Origin: Williamsia muralis NBRC 105860
GTDB lineage: Bacteria; Actinomycetota; Actinomycetes; Mycobacteriales; Mycobacteriaceae
Assembly (NCBI RefSeq): GCF_001598915.1
Contig: NZ_BDAP01000009.1
Location: 36,541 to 100,540, forward strand
Direction: 5' to 3'
Length of the DNA: 64,000 nucleotides
Below the pieces are notes generated by a model, which was not told where the DNA came from, did no database searches, and saw only the letters and a program-made list of their open reading frames with translations. Positions 41,927-51,672 of this stretch are shown here, piece by piece. How positions within the stretch are numbered: the first letter of the stretch is position 1; each line of letters opens with the position of its first letter. The position numbers and the translations under genes are program-made.

Positions 41927-43144
41927 GTGATTTCACAGCGCCACGTCCTCGGGATCGTCCTCGCCGGCGGCGAGGGGAAACGACTCTTTCCGTTGACGAT
42001 GGACCGCGCCAAGCCCGCCGTGCCGTTCGGTGGCGGATACCGGCTCATCGACTTCGTCCTCAGTAACCTCGTCAACGCCGGGTATTCGCGGCTGTGCGTG
42101 CTCACGCAGTACAAGTCGCACTCGCTCGACCGCCACATCTCGCAGACCTGGCGGCCATCGGGGTTCAACGGCGAATACATCACGCCTGTGCCGGCGCAGC
42201 AACGGCTCGGACCCCGCTGGTACACCGGCAGCGCCGATGCGATCTTCCAGTCGTTGAACCTGGTCTACGACGAGGAGCCCGAGTACATCGTCGTGTTCGG
42301 CGCCGACCACGTCTACCGGATGGATCCCGAGCAGATGGTCGAGGCCCACATCGCTTCTGGTGCCGAGTGCACGGTGGCGGGCATCCGGGTTCCGCGTGCG
42401 GAGGCCGTGGCGTTCGGCTGTATCGATTCCGACGACAGCGGCAAGATCACCCAGTTCCTCGAGAAGCCCGCCGATCCGCCCGGCACCCCGGACGATCCGG
42501 ACGCGACGTTCGCATCGATGGGCAACTACGTCTTCACGGCCGACGCCTTGGTGAGGGCGATCAAGGCCGACGCCGACAACCCCGACTCCGACCACGACAT
42601 GGGCGGCGACATCATCCCGGCCTTCGTCGACCGCGGTGAGGCGTTCGTCTACGACTTCAAGGACAACCAGGTGCCCGGGGCCACCGACCGCGACCGCGGA
42701 TACTGGCGCGACGTCGGCACCCTCGACGCCTTCTACGACGCCCACATGGACCTGGTGTCGGTGCACCCGATCTTCAACCTCTACAACCGGCGCTGGCCCA
42801 TCCACGGCTCCGCGGACTATCTGGTGGCGCCTGCGAAGTTCGTCCAGGGGGGCCTCGCGCAGGAGTCGATGGTGGGGGCGGGGAGCATCATCTCTGCAGC
42901 CACCGTTCGCAACTCTGTCCTGAGTTCCAACGTGATCGTCGAAGACGGTGCCACCGTCGAAGGCAGCGTGCTGATGCCGGGTGTGCGGATCGGTAAAGGG
43001 GCGGTCGTGCGAAAGGCCATCCTGGACAAGAACGTCGTGGTGTCAGACGGCGAGATCGTCGGCGTCGACGAACAACGTGACCGCGAGCGCTTCGCTTTCA
43101 GCAACGGCGGCGTCGTGGCCATCGGCAAGGGCGTACGGGTCTAG
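41927..43144 (+). CDS. glgC: Glucose-1-phosphate adenylyltransferase GlgC
   Basis: A 405-residue nucleotidyltransferase producing ADP-glucose. N-terminal [21 protein letters not shown] is the nucleotide loop, then [27 protein letters not shown], and [18 protein letters not shown]. The C-terminal left-handed beta-helix ([22 protein letters not shown]) is complete. It starts at a GTG behind AAGGGG. It supplies the glgA product next door and converges on the NUDIX gene, sharing four bases. Confidence 0.95.
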   Translation: MISQRHVLGIVLAGGEGKRLFPLTMDRAKPAVPFGGGYRLIDFVLSNLVNAGYSRLCVLTQYKSHSLDRHISQTWRPSGFNGEYITPVPAQQRLGPRWYTGSADAIFQSLNLVYDEEPEYIVVFGADHVYRMDPEQMVEAHIASGAECTVAGIRVPRAEAVAFGCIDSDDSGKITQFLEKPADPPGTPDDPDATFASMGNYVFTADALVRAIKADADNPDSDHDMGGDIIPAFVDRGEAFVYDFKDNQVPGATDRDRGYWRDVGTLDAFYDAHMDLVSVHPIFNLYNRRWPIHGSADYLVAPAKFVQGGLAQESMVGAGSIISAATVRNSVLSSNVIVEDGATVEGSVLMPGVRIGKGAVVRKAILDKNVVVSDGEIVGVDEQRDRERFAFSNGGVVAIGKGVRV

Positions 43145-43716
43145 CGACCGGATGCAGCGCTGAGCGCTGCGTCGATCAGCGCCGGTATGGCGGGGTGTTC
43201 GGTGTTCTCGGGCAGGGCGTCGATGGGCCACCAATCCAGATCCACCGACTCGTCGCTGCGGACGATGGCAGGCAGGGTGCCGTCGGCATTGTCGGCGGCA
43301 AACGCCGCGAACCGTAGGTCGAGGTGCCGGGTGGGTACACCCAGCGAGCAGGTGATCGGGTGCGTGTGAATCTGGACCAGCTCCGGTACGACGTCGAGGC
43401 CGGCGATCCCGGATTCCTCCCGCGCCTCGCGAGTGGCGACGTCGGCGATGGTCTCGTCAGTGTCCTCGCAATGCCCACCGAGCTGGATCCACTTGCCGAC
43501 CCGGGGATGCAAGGTGAGCAGCACGTGGGTACGGGCCGCGTTTATCACGATGGTCGACGCGGTGATGTGCCCCGCCGCACTCTCGCGAAGGCACCCGCGC
43601 GGTGCGGCCGCCAGGAACGCGAGCACGGTGTGACGTAACGAATCCTGGTGCGGGTCAGGTGCCTGCCACCCGGTGAGCAGTTCGGTGGTCGACCGGTGCA
43701 GGCTCTGGGCGCTCAC
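43141..43716 (-). CDS. NUDIX hydrolase coupled to fbiB
   Basis: A 191-residue NUDIX protein with the box [20 protein letters not shown] followed by EESGI. The [13 protein letters not shown] run is as in ADP-ribose or nucleoside-diphosphate hydrolases. It starts at the GTG that overlaps the fbiB stop (GTGA), making it the third gene of an fbiA-fbiB-NUDIX operon. A link to F420 is possible but not shown; its substrate is unknown. The 3' end overlaps the convergent glgC stop by four bases. Confidence 0.86.
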   Translation of the reverse strand: MSAQSLHRSTTELLTGWQAPDPHQDSLRHTVLAFLAAAPRGCLRESAAGHITASTIVINAARTHVLLTLHPRVGKWIQLGGHCEDTDETIADVATREAREESGIAGLDVVPELVQIHTHPITCSLGVPTRHLDLRFAAFAADNADGTLPAIVRSDESVDLDWWPIDALPENTEHPAIPALIDAALSAASGR

Positions 43717-45056
43717 AGTTCCACCACCAGGTCGTCGACGTTTGCGGGTGACCTCGGTTCGAGCCGGTCGGCGGGGAATCCGATGGCGACCGTGCCCAGC
43801 GGTTCCCAGTCGGCAGGGAGCCCGAGCTCGGCTCTCACCACGTCCGGCGCGAAGATCGTCGATCCCACCCAGCAACTCCCGACATCACGCACGGCCAGGG
43901 CAACGAGCAGGCCTTGCACGGCGGCGCCGGCGGCCACGGTGAACATCGTGTGCTCGGCCGCCGTCCTCCGGGCGTCCGGATAGTCGTGCCGCCCATCGCC
44001 TGTCAGCACGGGAATGACGACTTCTGGCGCCCGATAGAGCAATTGGCCGCGCGCCACCCTCTTGCTGATCGACGATTCGGTCTTGCCGTCTTCGGTCAGG
44101 TCGTGATGCCACTGGAGCGCCATGGCGTCCAGCAACGCAACGCGACGGGTGCGGTCGCGCAGCCACACGAAGCGCACCGGACGGCTGTGGTGCGGTGCAG
44201 GTGCGGTCAGGGCGTCGGCGAACGCTGCCCTCATCACGTCGGCCGGTACCGGTTCGTCGGTGAAATCACGGACCGACCTGCGCATGAGGAGCGCTTGCCG
44301 TCGACCCACATCGATGGCTTCGGCAGTACCCAACCAGAACAGGTCTTCCTCGCCGGGGCGAAGGAGATCCCTTGCGGTGGTGCCGTTTTCGCGCGGAGTC
44401 AGACCACGCACCACGGCCACCGGGATCTCGCCCAGTTTGCCCTTGACGAGATCGGCGGCAGCGGCGAGTTCGTCGGCGACGGCGATGTCGGTGACGATCA
44501 GCGGATTGCCGTACTCGTCGACCGAACCCTCGTACGGGTGGGTGACAGCGATACCTGCGGCTCCGATTGCCACGTCGGTCTGTCCGACCCGCCAGGCCCG
44601 TCCCATCGTGTCTGTGATCAACACGGCCACGTCGATGCCCAGCCGGTCGCGCAGGGACGCGCGCAGGGCCGCAGCGCTGGCGTCAGGATCGGTGGGAAGC
44701 AGGGCCAATTCGTCACCGTCGACGTTGGAGCCGTCGACGCCCGATGCCGCCTGGACGATGCCGAGCTTGTTCTCGGTGATCAGTGTGCGGCCCTTGCGGG
44801 CCACCACCCGCACCGCTTCGGAGTCCACGAGGGCGCGACGGGCGATGTCGCGAGCTTCCGGCTCGGTGGGGGCCGGCACCATCCGGCCCTCGACCTTCGA
44901 GATGATCTTGCTGGTCACCACCAAGATGTCGCCGGTACGCAACCAATCGGCCGCCGTTGCCAACGCACCGGCGAGGTCGTCACCCGCCCGGAACCGCGGC
45001 AGGCCGGTGATCGGCAGGATCTGGATCGTCCCACCGGCGGCGTGGTCCTCATCCAT
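43713..45056 (-). CDS. fbiB: Coenzyme F420:L-glutamate ligase / dehydro-F420 reductase FbiB
   Basis: A 447-residue bifunctional protein. The N-terminal half is the gamma-glutamyl ligase (CofE) with [37 protein letters not shown] and [21 protein letters not shown]. The C-terminal half is an FMN nitroreductase domain ([38 protein letters not shown]) that reduces the dehydro precursor. The start overlaps the fbiA stop by eight bases. Length equals the mycobacterial enzyme. Confidence 0.94.
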   Translation of the reverse strand: MDEDHAAGGTIQILPITGLPRFRAGDDLAGALATAADWLRTGDILVVTSKIISKVEGRMVPAPTEPEARDIARRALVDSEAVRVVARKGRTLITENKLGIVQAASGVDGSNVDGDELALLPTDPDASAAALRASLRDRLGIDVAVLITDTMGRAWRVGQTDVAIGAAGIAVTHPYEGSVDEYGNPLIVTDIAVADELAAAADLVKGKLGEIPVAVVRGLTPRENGTTARDLLRPGEEDLFWLGTAEAIDVGRRQALLMRRSVRDFTDEPVPADVMRAAFADALTAPAPHHSRPVRFVWLRDRTRRVALLDAMALQWHHDLTEDGKTESSISKRVARGQLLYRAPEVVIPVLTGDGRHDYPDARRTAAEHTMFTVAAGAAVQGLLVALAVRDVGSCWVGSTIFAPDVVRAELGLPADWEPLGTVAIGFPADRLEPRSPANVDDLVVEL

Positions 45057-46050
45057 GCGCCACACCCACGAGATCACATGCGTCGCGGACCATCTGGGCC
45101 GTCGTCTCGGGATTGCTCATCAGCAGGGGAACAGACGCGACCGTCACTCCGGGAATGTCGGCGGTGTCTCCCTGTGCGATGAGCCACCCGTCGAGGATGC
45201 CGTTGCCGCTACGCGCTCCATAGTGCCGACCGACACCTTCGGGACTCGTCTCGACGCCGATGACCGAGAGACACTCGTCTGCCATGCCGCGCAGGGGACT
45301 GGCCCCGATGATGGGGGAGATGCCGACGACCGGTGCGGCGGTTGTCCGCAACGCTCCCCGGATGCCGGGGACCGAGAGGATTGCGCCCACACTGACCACG
45401 GGGTTCGACGGTGCCAGCAAGACGATGTCGGCATCGGCGATGGCGTCGAGAACCCCGGGCGCGGCTTTGGCATCGTCCGAACCGACCTGCGCGAACCCGT
45501 GGGTCGGGATCTGCGCCCGGTGGCGCACCCACCATTCCTGGAAGTGGATGGCGACCTTCTCGTCCTCTTCCTTGGTGACGACGACGTGGGTCTCGTGGCG
45601 GTCATCGGTGGCGGGCAACAGGCGAACGCCCGGATCCCACCGTCGGCACAACGCTGCGGTCACATCGCTGAGCCGGTAACCCGCATCGAGCATCTGCGTG
45701 CGGATCAGATGGGTCGCCAGGTCACGGTCACCCAGCCCGAACCAATCGGGGTCGGCGCCATAGGCAGCCAGTTCCTCCTTGGCGTGCCACGTCTCCCCGC
45801 GTCTGCCCCAGCCGCGCTCGGTGTCGATGCCGTCACCGAGTGTGTACATGCAGGTGTCGAGGTCCGGACAGATCCGGACCCCGTGCATCCACGCGTCGTC
45901 TCCCACGTTGACGATTGCCGTCACCTCATGGTCGGCCGGGGCGCGACCGGACGCGAGAACCTCCGGGAACGGGGTATGTCCCAGGAGTTCACGTACACCT
46001 TGCAGAAACCGGGCGCCACCGACGCCTCCGACGAGAACCGTCACCTTCAC
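45049..46050 (-). CDS. fbiA: 2-phospho-L-lactate/phosphoenolpyruvyl transferase FbiA
   Basis: A 333-residue CofD-type transferase that joins the phospho-C3 moiety to FO, giving (dehydro)F420-0. Motifs [58 protein letters not shown] and [18 protein letters not shown] are diagnostic. The GTG at 46050 is chosen by homology; the upstream sequence lacks a good ribosome site. It leads the fbiA-fbiB-NUDIX operon and is divergent from whiB2, as in mycobacteria. Confidence 0.94.
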   Translation of the reverse strand: MKVTVLVGGVGGARFLQGVRELLGHTPFPEVLASGRAPADHEVTAIVNVGDDAWMHGVRICPDLDTCMYTLGDGIDTERGWGRRGETWHAKEELAAYGADPDWFGLGDRDLATHLIRTQMLDAGYRLSDVTAALCRRWDPGVRLLPATDDRHETHVVVTKEEDEKVAIHFQEWWVRHRAQIPTHGFAQVGSDDAKAAPGVLDAIADADIVLLAPSNPVVSVGAILSVPGIRGALRTTAAPVVGISPIIGASPLRGMADECLSVIGVETSPEGVGRHYGARSGNGILDGWLIAQGDTADIPGVTVASVPLLMSNPETTAQMVRDACDLVGVAHG

Positions 46051-46394
46051 AGGGAACCAGGGTAGGCGCTTGCCGAGAGTGCCAGCGAAGTGAGCCGAGT
46101 GCACGTAACGTTGCTCACGGCGACGTCGCGCAATTTGGGGGTTTTTGCGGCGATTCGATATCCTCGCCTGACTTTTCCTCGCTCTTCGCCGTGTCGAGAC
46201 AACGAAATCGGGCAGAGGGGTGATAAAGCAATTTCCCCGCTGCGCTTGACCTGGACACCCAAACCCGTGTCTAATCACATCAGTGTCATTCCCTGTTTTG
46301 ACAGCGAGAATTGTTGCGGGGCACGGGGATCGATCACTTGTTCGAATCCGATTGACCAACTGCACAATTCGAAGTGAGATGAGGAGGCGGGACG
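46051..46394. other. 344-bp divergent promoter region between fbiA and whiB2
   Basis: No coding sequence is seen here. The base composition is markedly more AT-rich than the neighbours, as is usual for a long regulated leader. It contains a sigma70-like promoter for whiB2 and T-rich stretches (GGGGGTTTTTGCGG) nearer fbiA. Small inverted repeats occur but none stands out. Confidence 0.6.
46246..46275 (+). promoter_or_regulatory. Sigma70-like promoter of whiB2
   Basis: TTGACC at 46246-46251 and TCTAAT at 46270-46275 with an 18-base spacer. The predicted transcript has a leader of roughly 110 bases before the GAGGAGGCGG ribosome site. whiB2 genes generally have long, regulated leaders. Confidence 0.45.
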
Positions 46395-46751
46395 ATGGCT
46401 CTGGAACACATGGCTACCAACAGCCTTGAACCGCAAGTCGATTCGCAATCGAATGCATCCGAAACCAACCAAACTGAACGTCCTCGCCTGAGCCTGGTCA
46501 CGTCGGCATTCGATGATATGTTCGAAGCAGTCGAAGACCAGTGGCAGGACCGTGCGCTGTGCGCACAGACCGATCCAGAAGCTTTTTTCCCTGAAAAGGG
46601 CGGTTCGACCCGGGAAGCCAAGCGCATTTGCCAGGGTTGTGAAGTACGTCCGGAATGCCTGGAATACGCGCTGCACAAAGATGAACGCTTCGGAATCTGG
46701 GGCGGCCTGTCAGAGCGCGAACGTCGCCGTATCAAGCGCGGGATCGTCTAG
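46395..46751 (+). CDS. whiB2: WhiB-family iron-sulfur regulator WhiB2
   Basis: A 118-residue Wbl protein with a long polar N-terminus. Four Cys bind a 4Fe-4S cluster: Cys56, 79, 82 and 88 (DRALCAQ, ICQGCEVRPEC). The GIWGG turn is at 100-104 and the basic DNA-binding tail is ERRRIKRG. WhiB2/WhmD controls septation and is essential in mycobacteria. Placement divergent from fbiA and ahead of the mannose-phosphate genes matches that genus. Confidence 0.95.
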   Translation: MALEHMATNSLEPQVDSQSNASETNQTERPRLSLVTSAFDDMFEAVEDQWQDRALCAQTDPEAFFPEKGGSTREAKRICQGCEVRPECLEYALHKDERFGIWGGLSERERRRIKRGIV

Positions 46752-46773
46752 GTCTCTCGCTTTTCTCTGCACC

Positions 46774-46794
46774 CCCCGCTCTGTGAGCTCGGGG
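46774..46794 (+). terminator. Weak bulged hairpin after whiB2
   Basis: CCCCG and CGGGG close a small stem with an inner CTC/GAG and a two-base bulge, 22 bases after the whiB2 stop. There is no T-run on this strand. A modest terminator candidate only. Confidence 0.3.
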
Positions 46795-46849
46795 CGTCTG
46801 CTCCGAAGCCGTCGACAGACTCGGCAAGAGTGGGTCTGCTCAACGCCTC

Positions 46850-47356
46850 TCAGGTCGGTGGCGGATCGATCGTGTCCTCGTCGACACCGAGGTGCGCAGC
46901 GACCTGCTGCACCAGGACCTCGTGCACGAGGTCCAGGAGATCTGCACCCTTTTTCGCCCTGCTCTCCAGCGGCCGGCGGAACAACAATATGCGCGCCTTG
47001 GTGGCTCGCCCCTGCGAGTCCATGCCGGACGGGATGAGCCGGGCAAGAGGTATTGGGCCATCGGCCGTCACCTCCACCGGCCATTGAACGGTCTCGGGGT
47101 CGCGCGGAAGCATCCTCGGCACGTCGTCCACCGCGATGTCCAGATCGGTCAACCGGGCGTGCCAACGCGCGTCGATCTCGGCGAATGCCTCGAGCACCAC
47201 CGCATCGAACGACTGTGACCGGCTGGTCCAGGCGGGGACGTGGGTGGGCAGCAACGTCGAACGCAGTCCGCGGCCCCGCCGATCACGGACCCGGGGCACA
47301 CCACGTGAGGTTCGCCGGCGCCGCGGTCGTGCCAGCGGAGGACGAATGGGAGCCAT
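46850..47356 (-). CDS. Metallopeptidase-family (zincin-like) protein without an HExxH motif
   Basis: A 168-residue protein equivalent to the conserved gene next to whiB2 in mycobacteria. Visible are the basic N-terminus (RRRRTSRGVPRVRDRRGRG), TLLPTHVPAWTSRSQSFDAV, and the C-terminal helix DLVHEVLVQQVAAHLGVDED. Distant relatives of this domain have HExxHxxG at that helix; here only HE is left, so peptidase activity is doubtful. It is convergent with whiB2 and divergent from the DUF3499 gene. Confidence 0.78.
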   Translation of the reverse strand: MAPIRPPLARPRRRRTSRGVPRVRDRRGRGLRSTLLPTHVPAWTSRSQSFDAVVLEAFAEIDARWHARLTDLDIAVDDVPRMLPRDPETVQWPVEVTADGPIPLARLIPSGMDSQGRATKARILLFRRPLESRAKKGADLLDLVHEVLVQQVAAHLGVDEDTIDPPPT

Positions 47357-47430
47357 AGAGCGCAAGTCTAGGCAGTCGCGGACGGTGTGTCCTGCTACGA
47401 CCCGCCAGTCGGTCGGGATAATCTTCCTCC

Positions 47431-47871
47431 GTGAGGCTCCCACGTCAGTGTTCCAGGCCCGGTTGCGCCAATCCGGCGGTGGCAACTCTGACTTTTGTGT
47501 ATTCGGACTCGACCGCGGTGGTCGGTCCGCTGGCGACCTCGGCCGAACCGCATTCGTGGGATCTGTGTGACACGCACGCCACCCGGATCACCGTGCCGCG
47601 GGGGTGGGAGATGTTGCGCAGTGAGGGCGGGTTCGCCCAGCCTCTGCGGGACGAAGACGATCTGACGGCTCTTGCCGAGGCTGTTCGTGAGGCAGCCGGC
47701 GGTGGGGGACTGGTGCCCCGCTCGTCGCCCGTACGTGCCGGCGAGTCGATCGGATCCCATGAGCGCCCCGTGCCTCGCGGCAACGGTTCGCTCAGCGGAC
47801 CCGATCCGCTTCCTCGTCCTCGACCAGGTCGCCGCGGGCACCTTCGAGTACTGCCTGATCCTGTCGACTGA
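47431..47871 (+). CDS. DUF3499 small protein with Cys/His cluster
   Basis: A 146-residue protein starting at a GTG. The N-terminal 55 residues hold a conserved Cys set (QCSRPGCANPAVATLTFVY, SWDLCDTHATRI) that probably binds a metal. The rest is Pro/Gly/Arg-rich and poorly conserved (PRPRPGRRGHLRVLPDPVD). Present in the same place in mycobacteria; function unknown. Its last 80 bases overlap the convergent PAP2 gene, so the low-complexity tail may be less reliable. Confidence 0.8.
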   Translation: MRLPRQCSRPGCANPAVATLTFVYSDSTAVVGPLATSAEPHSWDLCDTHATRITVPRGWEMLRSEGGFAQPLRDEDDLTALAEAVREAAGGGGLVPRSSPVRAGESIGSHERPVPRGNGSLSGPDPLPRPRPGRRGHLRVLPDPVD

Positions 47872-48991
47872 ACGCTGCCTGCGAATCCGCCTGTAGCCGT
47901 CGGTCTTTGCGGTTCGTCCACGCCCGCTCGCCGTAGTGGCAACCAACCATGACGAGCGCTGCCAGGCCCCAGCCGAGGAAGAGGTCGATCACGTAGTGCT
48001 CGGCCGAATACACCAGCGTGAATGCCATCACCAGTGCGTATCCGGTGTACATCGTGCGTCCGAACGCACGGGTGCGGCCCCACATGAACATGGCCAGCAG
48101 TGCGGTGACCCCGGCGTGCAGCGACGGGATCGCGGCCACCTGGTTCGACTTCTTCTGCCCGACCTCGAGCACCTCACGGACGGGTCCGATGTGCAGTACG
48201 TCCCAACCGCGACTGGAGATGCGCTCGACGTACGGCTGTGCGCCGTCGTGCCTCGGCTGCACCGGGCCCAGCAGGCCGCCGTCGGGGGCGTCCTCGACGG
48301 GCTGGGTGATGCAGAGCGGGAACGCCGATCCGTCGGCGACCTCGGCCGGGGTGCATTTGGCCGCCGCCCATGGCGGTGCGGCAGGCACCAGGATGTAGCC
48401 GATCAACCCGATGAAGAAGATGGTGATGAGCCGCAAGACGAATCGACGCCACTGCAGACGATCTTTGAGCCACAGGAAGCCGGCGACCGCGTACGGAACG
48501 ATGAAGTAGGACATGTACACGAAGCTCGTGAACACCTCCCACCACTGCGCCTCGGCCATCTTGAGGTGTTCTTGCAGCCACACGGTCGGCACGACGTGGA
48601 ACATCCACCGGTCCGCGTCCACCGCGAGGTGCCACTGGGTCGGCATCCCGAGGAAGGCTGCGATACCGCGAGTGGAGTCGTAGACCGCCAGCAGCACACC
48701 GAACGGCAGCCAGTCGCGCACCACCGACAGGATGTTCCGTCGTCCGATGGATGCCGCGGCAAGCCCGAGCGCGAGGGCCACGAGAACGTACGATCGGCCG
48801 AACGACATGGTCCTGGTGGCCAGGAGCACGATGATCGTGGCGGCCCAGATGGTGACCGTCACGCGACGGACGAGGACCAGGTTCACTCTCTCGGAAATTA
48901 GACGCGCCGCCGCGAACTCGGCGAATCGGGTTCGGGCGTACCAAGATGTAACAGGGGCGTCAGTTTTTTGGGGGCTCTGCAGTTCGGTCAT
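47792..48991 (-). CDS. PAP2-family membrane phosphatase/transferase
   Basis: A 399-residue multispan protein of the PAP2 superfamily. The motifs that carry the catalytic residues are AAIPSLHAGVTALLAMF (His) and YSAEHYVIDLFLGW (His), with the upstream basic part in the membrane loops. Relatives act on inositol- or polyprenyl-linked phosphates; substrate unknown. The tail after the last helix is hydrophilic and acidic (RGDLVEDEEADRVR). Overlaps the convergent DUF3499 gene by 80 bases; divergent from the phosphomannomutase. Confidence 0.8.
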   Translation of the reverse strand: MTELQSPQKTDAPVTSWYARTRFAEFAAARLISERVNLVLVRRVTVTIWAATIIVLLATRTMSFGRSYVLVALALGLAAASIGRRNILSVVRDWLPFGVLLAVYDSTRGIAAFLGMPTQWHLAVDADRWMFHVVPTVWLQEHLKMAEAQWWEVFTSFVYMSYFIVPYAVAGFLWLKDRLQWRRFVLRLITIFFIGLIGYILVPAAPPWAAAKCTPAEVADGSAFPLCITQPVEDAPDGGLLGPVQPRHDGAQPYVERISSRGWDVLHIGPVREVLEVGQKKSNQVAAIPSLHAGVTALLAMFMWGRTRAFGRTMYTGYALVMAFTLVYSAEHYVIDLFLGWGLAALVMVGCHYGERAWTNRKDRRLQADSQAAFSRQDQAVLEGARGDLVEDEEADRVR

Positions 48992-49077
48992 GATTGCGCG
49001 GCGACCCCGGTGTCGACCGAGCAGTTTTTCGCCAGTTCCAATGGATGCACATGCACCCGATGAGAAGGAGCCATTCC

Positions 49078-50472
49078 GTGGATCGTCCCGCACAGCTGTT
49101 CAGCCCCGAGTTGGTCAGCGCCGTCATCAAGGCCTACGACGTACGTGGTCTCGTCGGCGAACAGATCGACTCGGAGTTCGTCAGGAGCGTGGGAGCTTCG
49201 TTCGGCCGCCTCATGCGCACCGAGGGCCAGTTGGGATTGGTGGTGGGCCACGACATGCGGGAGTCGTCGCCGGAACTGGCCGCTGCCTTCGCGGACGGTG
49301 CACTGGCCGAGGGGCTGGACGTCACGATGATCGGCCTCGCGTCCACCGACCAGCTGTACTTCGCGTCGGGATTCCTGGATCGGCCCGGCGCCATGTTCAC
49401 CGCGAGTCACAACCCGGCTCGGTACAACGGCATCAAACTGTGCCGCGCCGGTGCAAAACCTGTCGGTCAGGACACCGGACTGGCCACCATCTCGCGCGAG
49501 CTGGTGCACGGGGTGGACGGCACGGCGGCCCCCGAGAGCACCAGGGGAACCCTGACCGAGCGCGATGTGTTGGCGGACTATGCGGCGTATCTGCACAAGC
49601 TCGTCGATCTTTCCGGTCTGCGGCATCTGACGGTCGCCGTGGATGCGGGCAATGGCATGGGTGGTCACACAGTTCCGGTGGTCCTCGGCGGATCTGAGGC
49701 GTTCACCGTGCGTTCACTCTACTTCGAGCTGGACGGAACATTTCCCAACCACGAGGCCAACCCCCTCGATCCGAAGAACCTGGTGGACCTGCAGGCGTAT
49801 GTCCGCGAGACCGGGGCCGACATCGGGCTGGCCTTCGACGGGGACGCCGACCGCTGTTTCGTGGTCGATGAGCTGGGTGAACCCGTGTCGCCGTCAGCGG
49901 TGACCGCGCTGGTGGCCGAACGCGAGCTCGCAAAGAATCCGGGCGCCATCGTGATTCACAATCTGATCACTTCACGCGCGGTTCCCGAGCTGGTCACAGA
50001 GCTGGGCGGGACGCCGGTGGTGACCCGTGTTGGGCATTCGTTCATCAAGCAGGAGATGGCCGACACCGGTGCGGTGTTCGGCGGTGAACACTCCGCGCAC
50101 TACTACTTCAAGGACTTCTGGAACGCCGACTCCGGGCTGCTCGCGGCGTTGCACGTGCTTGCCGCGCTTGGTGCCTCAGATCAGCCGCTGTCGGCGATGA
50201 TGGCGCGTTACGAGCGTTACAAGAGCTCAGGAGAAATCAACTCAACGGTCGACGACCAGGTCGCACGTACTGCGGCCGTTCTCGCGGATTTCGGTGACGA
50301 GATCACGGAGACCACCCGGATGGACGGCGTCACCGTGGATCTCGCAGATGGGTCCTGGTTCAATCTGCGTGCCTCCAACACCGAGCCCCTGCTGCGGCTC
50401 AACGTCGAGGCGCCGACCGCGGAGCGGGTGAACGAGCTGGTGGATCGCATCCTCGGGGTGGTGCGGGGCTGA
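49078..50472 (+). CDS. manB: Phosphomannomutase ManB/PmmA
   Basis: A 464-residue alpha-D-phosphohexomutase that interconverts mannose-6-phosphate and mannose-1-phosphate, feeding GDP-mannose for mannolipids. The phosphoserine loop is TASHNPARYNGIKLC, the metal loop DGDADRC, the sugar loop GGEHSAHYYFKDF and the phosphate loop RASNTEPLLRLNVE. The start is a GTG with AAGGAG eight bases upstream. First gene of a three-gene mannose operon; LpqW in this window acts in the same mannolipid pathway. Confidence 0.94.
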   Translation: MDRPAQLFSPELVSAVIKAYDVRGLVGEQIDSEFVRSVGASFGRLMRTEGQLGLVVGHDMRESSPELAAAFADGALAEGLDVTMIGLASTDQLYFASGFLDRPGAMFTASHNPARYNGIKLCRAGAKPVGQDTGLATISRELVHGVDGTAAPESTRGTLTERDVLADYAAYLHKLVDLSGLRHLTVAVDAGNGMGGHTVPVVLGGSEAFTVRSLYFELDGTFPNHEANPLDPKNLVDLQAYVRETGADIGLAFDGDADRCFVVDELGEPVSPSAVTALVAERELAKNPGAIVIHNLITSRAVPELVTELGGTPVVTRVGHSFIKQEMADTGAVFGGEHSAHYYFKDFWNADSGLLAALHVLAALGASDQPLSAMMARYERYKSSGEINSTVDDQVARTAAVLADFGDEITETTRMDGVTVDLADGSWFNLRASNTEPLLRLNVEAPTAERVNELVDRILGVVRG

Positions 50473-50547
50473 GCAGACCGCGGTGAGGGGCGGCTCGGAC
50501 GGCAATTCTTCCGCTCCCGAACGGGTGTGGACCATTAGTCTGGTCTC

Positions 50548-51672
50548 ATGCTGACCGGAGCTCCAGACCTCGACGACGTCACCGCACTGCTCGACGCAGA
50601 CGTCGACGGTCTGCTGCCCGCTTCGGCGCTGGCCGGTGCGCAGTGTCGCGCAGTGTCAGCGGCCCTCAGCGAAGGAGTTCTGGAGCCTCTGGGCCACCTA
50701 CGGCCACGGGCCGTGGTGATCGTCTGTGGCGTCGGGCCGGCCGGGCGAGCGGCGGCCCTGGTTCTGGCGCTGGCCGCGCCTCATATCGACGTGCCGTTGA
50801 TCAAGTCCGAAACGGTGCCGTCGTGGGTGGGTCCTCTCGACGTGGTCGTGATCGCCGGTGACGATGCCGGCGATCCCAGGCTCGCCGACGCGGCGGCCCG
50901 TGCCGGACGCCGGCAGGCCGAGGTTGTTGTCGCCGGACCCGTGGAGGGGCCACTGCGCGACGCGCTGGCCGGGCGGGTGCTGGACATGTCGCCGCGGGTT
51001 CCGGTGCCTGCGCGTTTCCGCTTCACCCACTATGTATGCGCCTACCTGGCCGTTCTCGCCGGCTTGCAATCGGTCCGGGTGACCGGCCGCCACCCCGACC
51101 TCGAAGCGCTCGCCGACCAGCTCGACACCGAAGCCGCCGGTAACCACCCCGCCAACGAGCTGTTCCACAATGCTGCAAAGGAACTGGCGGCGCGGTTGGT
51201 CGGGCATCCCACGGTATGGGCGGCCGACACCCCGGCCGCGCTGGCGCTCGCCGTGCATGCGTCGAGGAGTGTCTTCGCCAGTGCCGGGATCGTCAGTACG
51301 GCAACGGATCTCGGCGACGTGCTGGCGGCGGCACCGGTGCTGGCCAAAGGGGGCGGAGCATTGTCGCCCGACTTCGATCCCATCTTCCACGACGCGCAGA
51401 TCGACGGCCCGGTCGCCGGACCGCAGGTTCGGGTACAAGTATTGACCACTCCCGATCGCGAGTGGCAGATCCGTCGTCGCCTCGGAGTGCTGCCGGATGC
51501 CGATGTGGTGACCAGTGGCCCCGCGTCTCCACCGGTCGGCGGTCAACCGGCGCCCGGCACACATGCCGACGGGCCGGCGCCAAGCGGACTGGAAGATGTT
51601 GTGCCTCTGATGATCTTGGGATTGAGGGTTGACATGGCGGGTGCCTACCTGCGGCTGGTCGGGGATCGTTGA
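50548..51672 (+). CDS. SIS-domain protein, phosphosugar isomerase-like
   Basis: A 374-residue protein of the TobH/SIS-like family found between manB and manA in mycobacteria. The N-terminal SIS-type strand-loop is VVIVCGVGPAGRAAALVLAL; NHPANELFHNAAKELAARLVG and RVQVLTTPDREWQIRRRLGVL follow. No catalytic residues of a defined isomerase can be assigned. The stop overlaps the manA start (TGATG), so it is co-translated with manA and probably acts on mannose phosphates or regulates the pair. Confidence 0.82.
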   Translation: MLTGAPDLDDVTALLDADVDGLLPASALAGAQCRAVSAALSEGVLEPLGHLRPRAVVIVCGVGPAGRAAALVLALAAPHIDVPLIKSETVPSWVGPLDVVVIAGDDAGDPRLADAAARAGRRQAEVVVAGPVEGPLRDALAGRVLDMSPRVPVPARFRFTHYVCAYLAVLAGLQSVRVTGRHPDLEALADQLDTEAAGNHPANELFHNAAKELAARLVGHPTVWAADTPAALALAVHASRSVFASAGIVSTATDLGDVLAAAPVLAKGGGALSPDFDPIFHDAQIDGPVAGPQVRVQVLTTPDREWQIRRRLGVLPDADVVTSGPASPPVGGQPAPGTHADGPAPSGLEDVVPLMILGLRVDMAGAYLRLVGDR

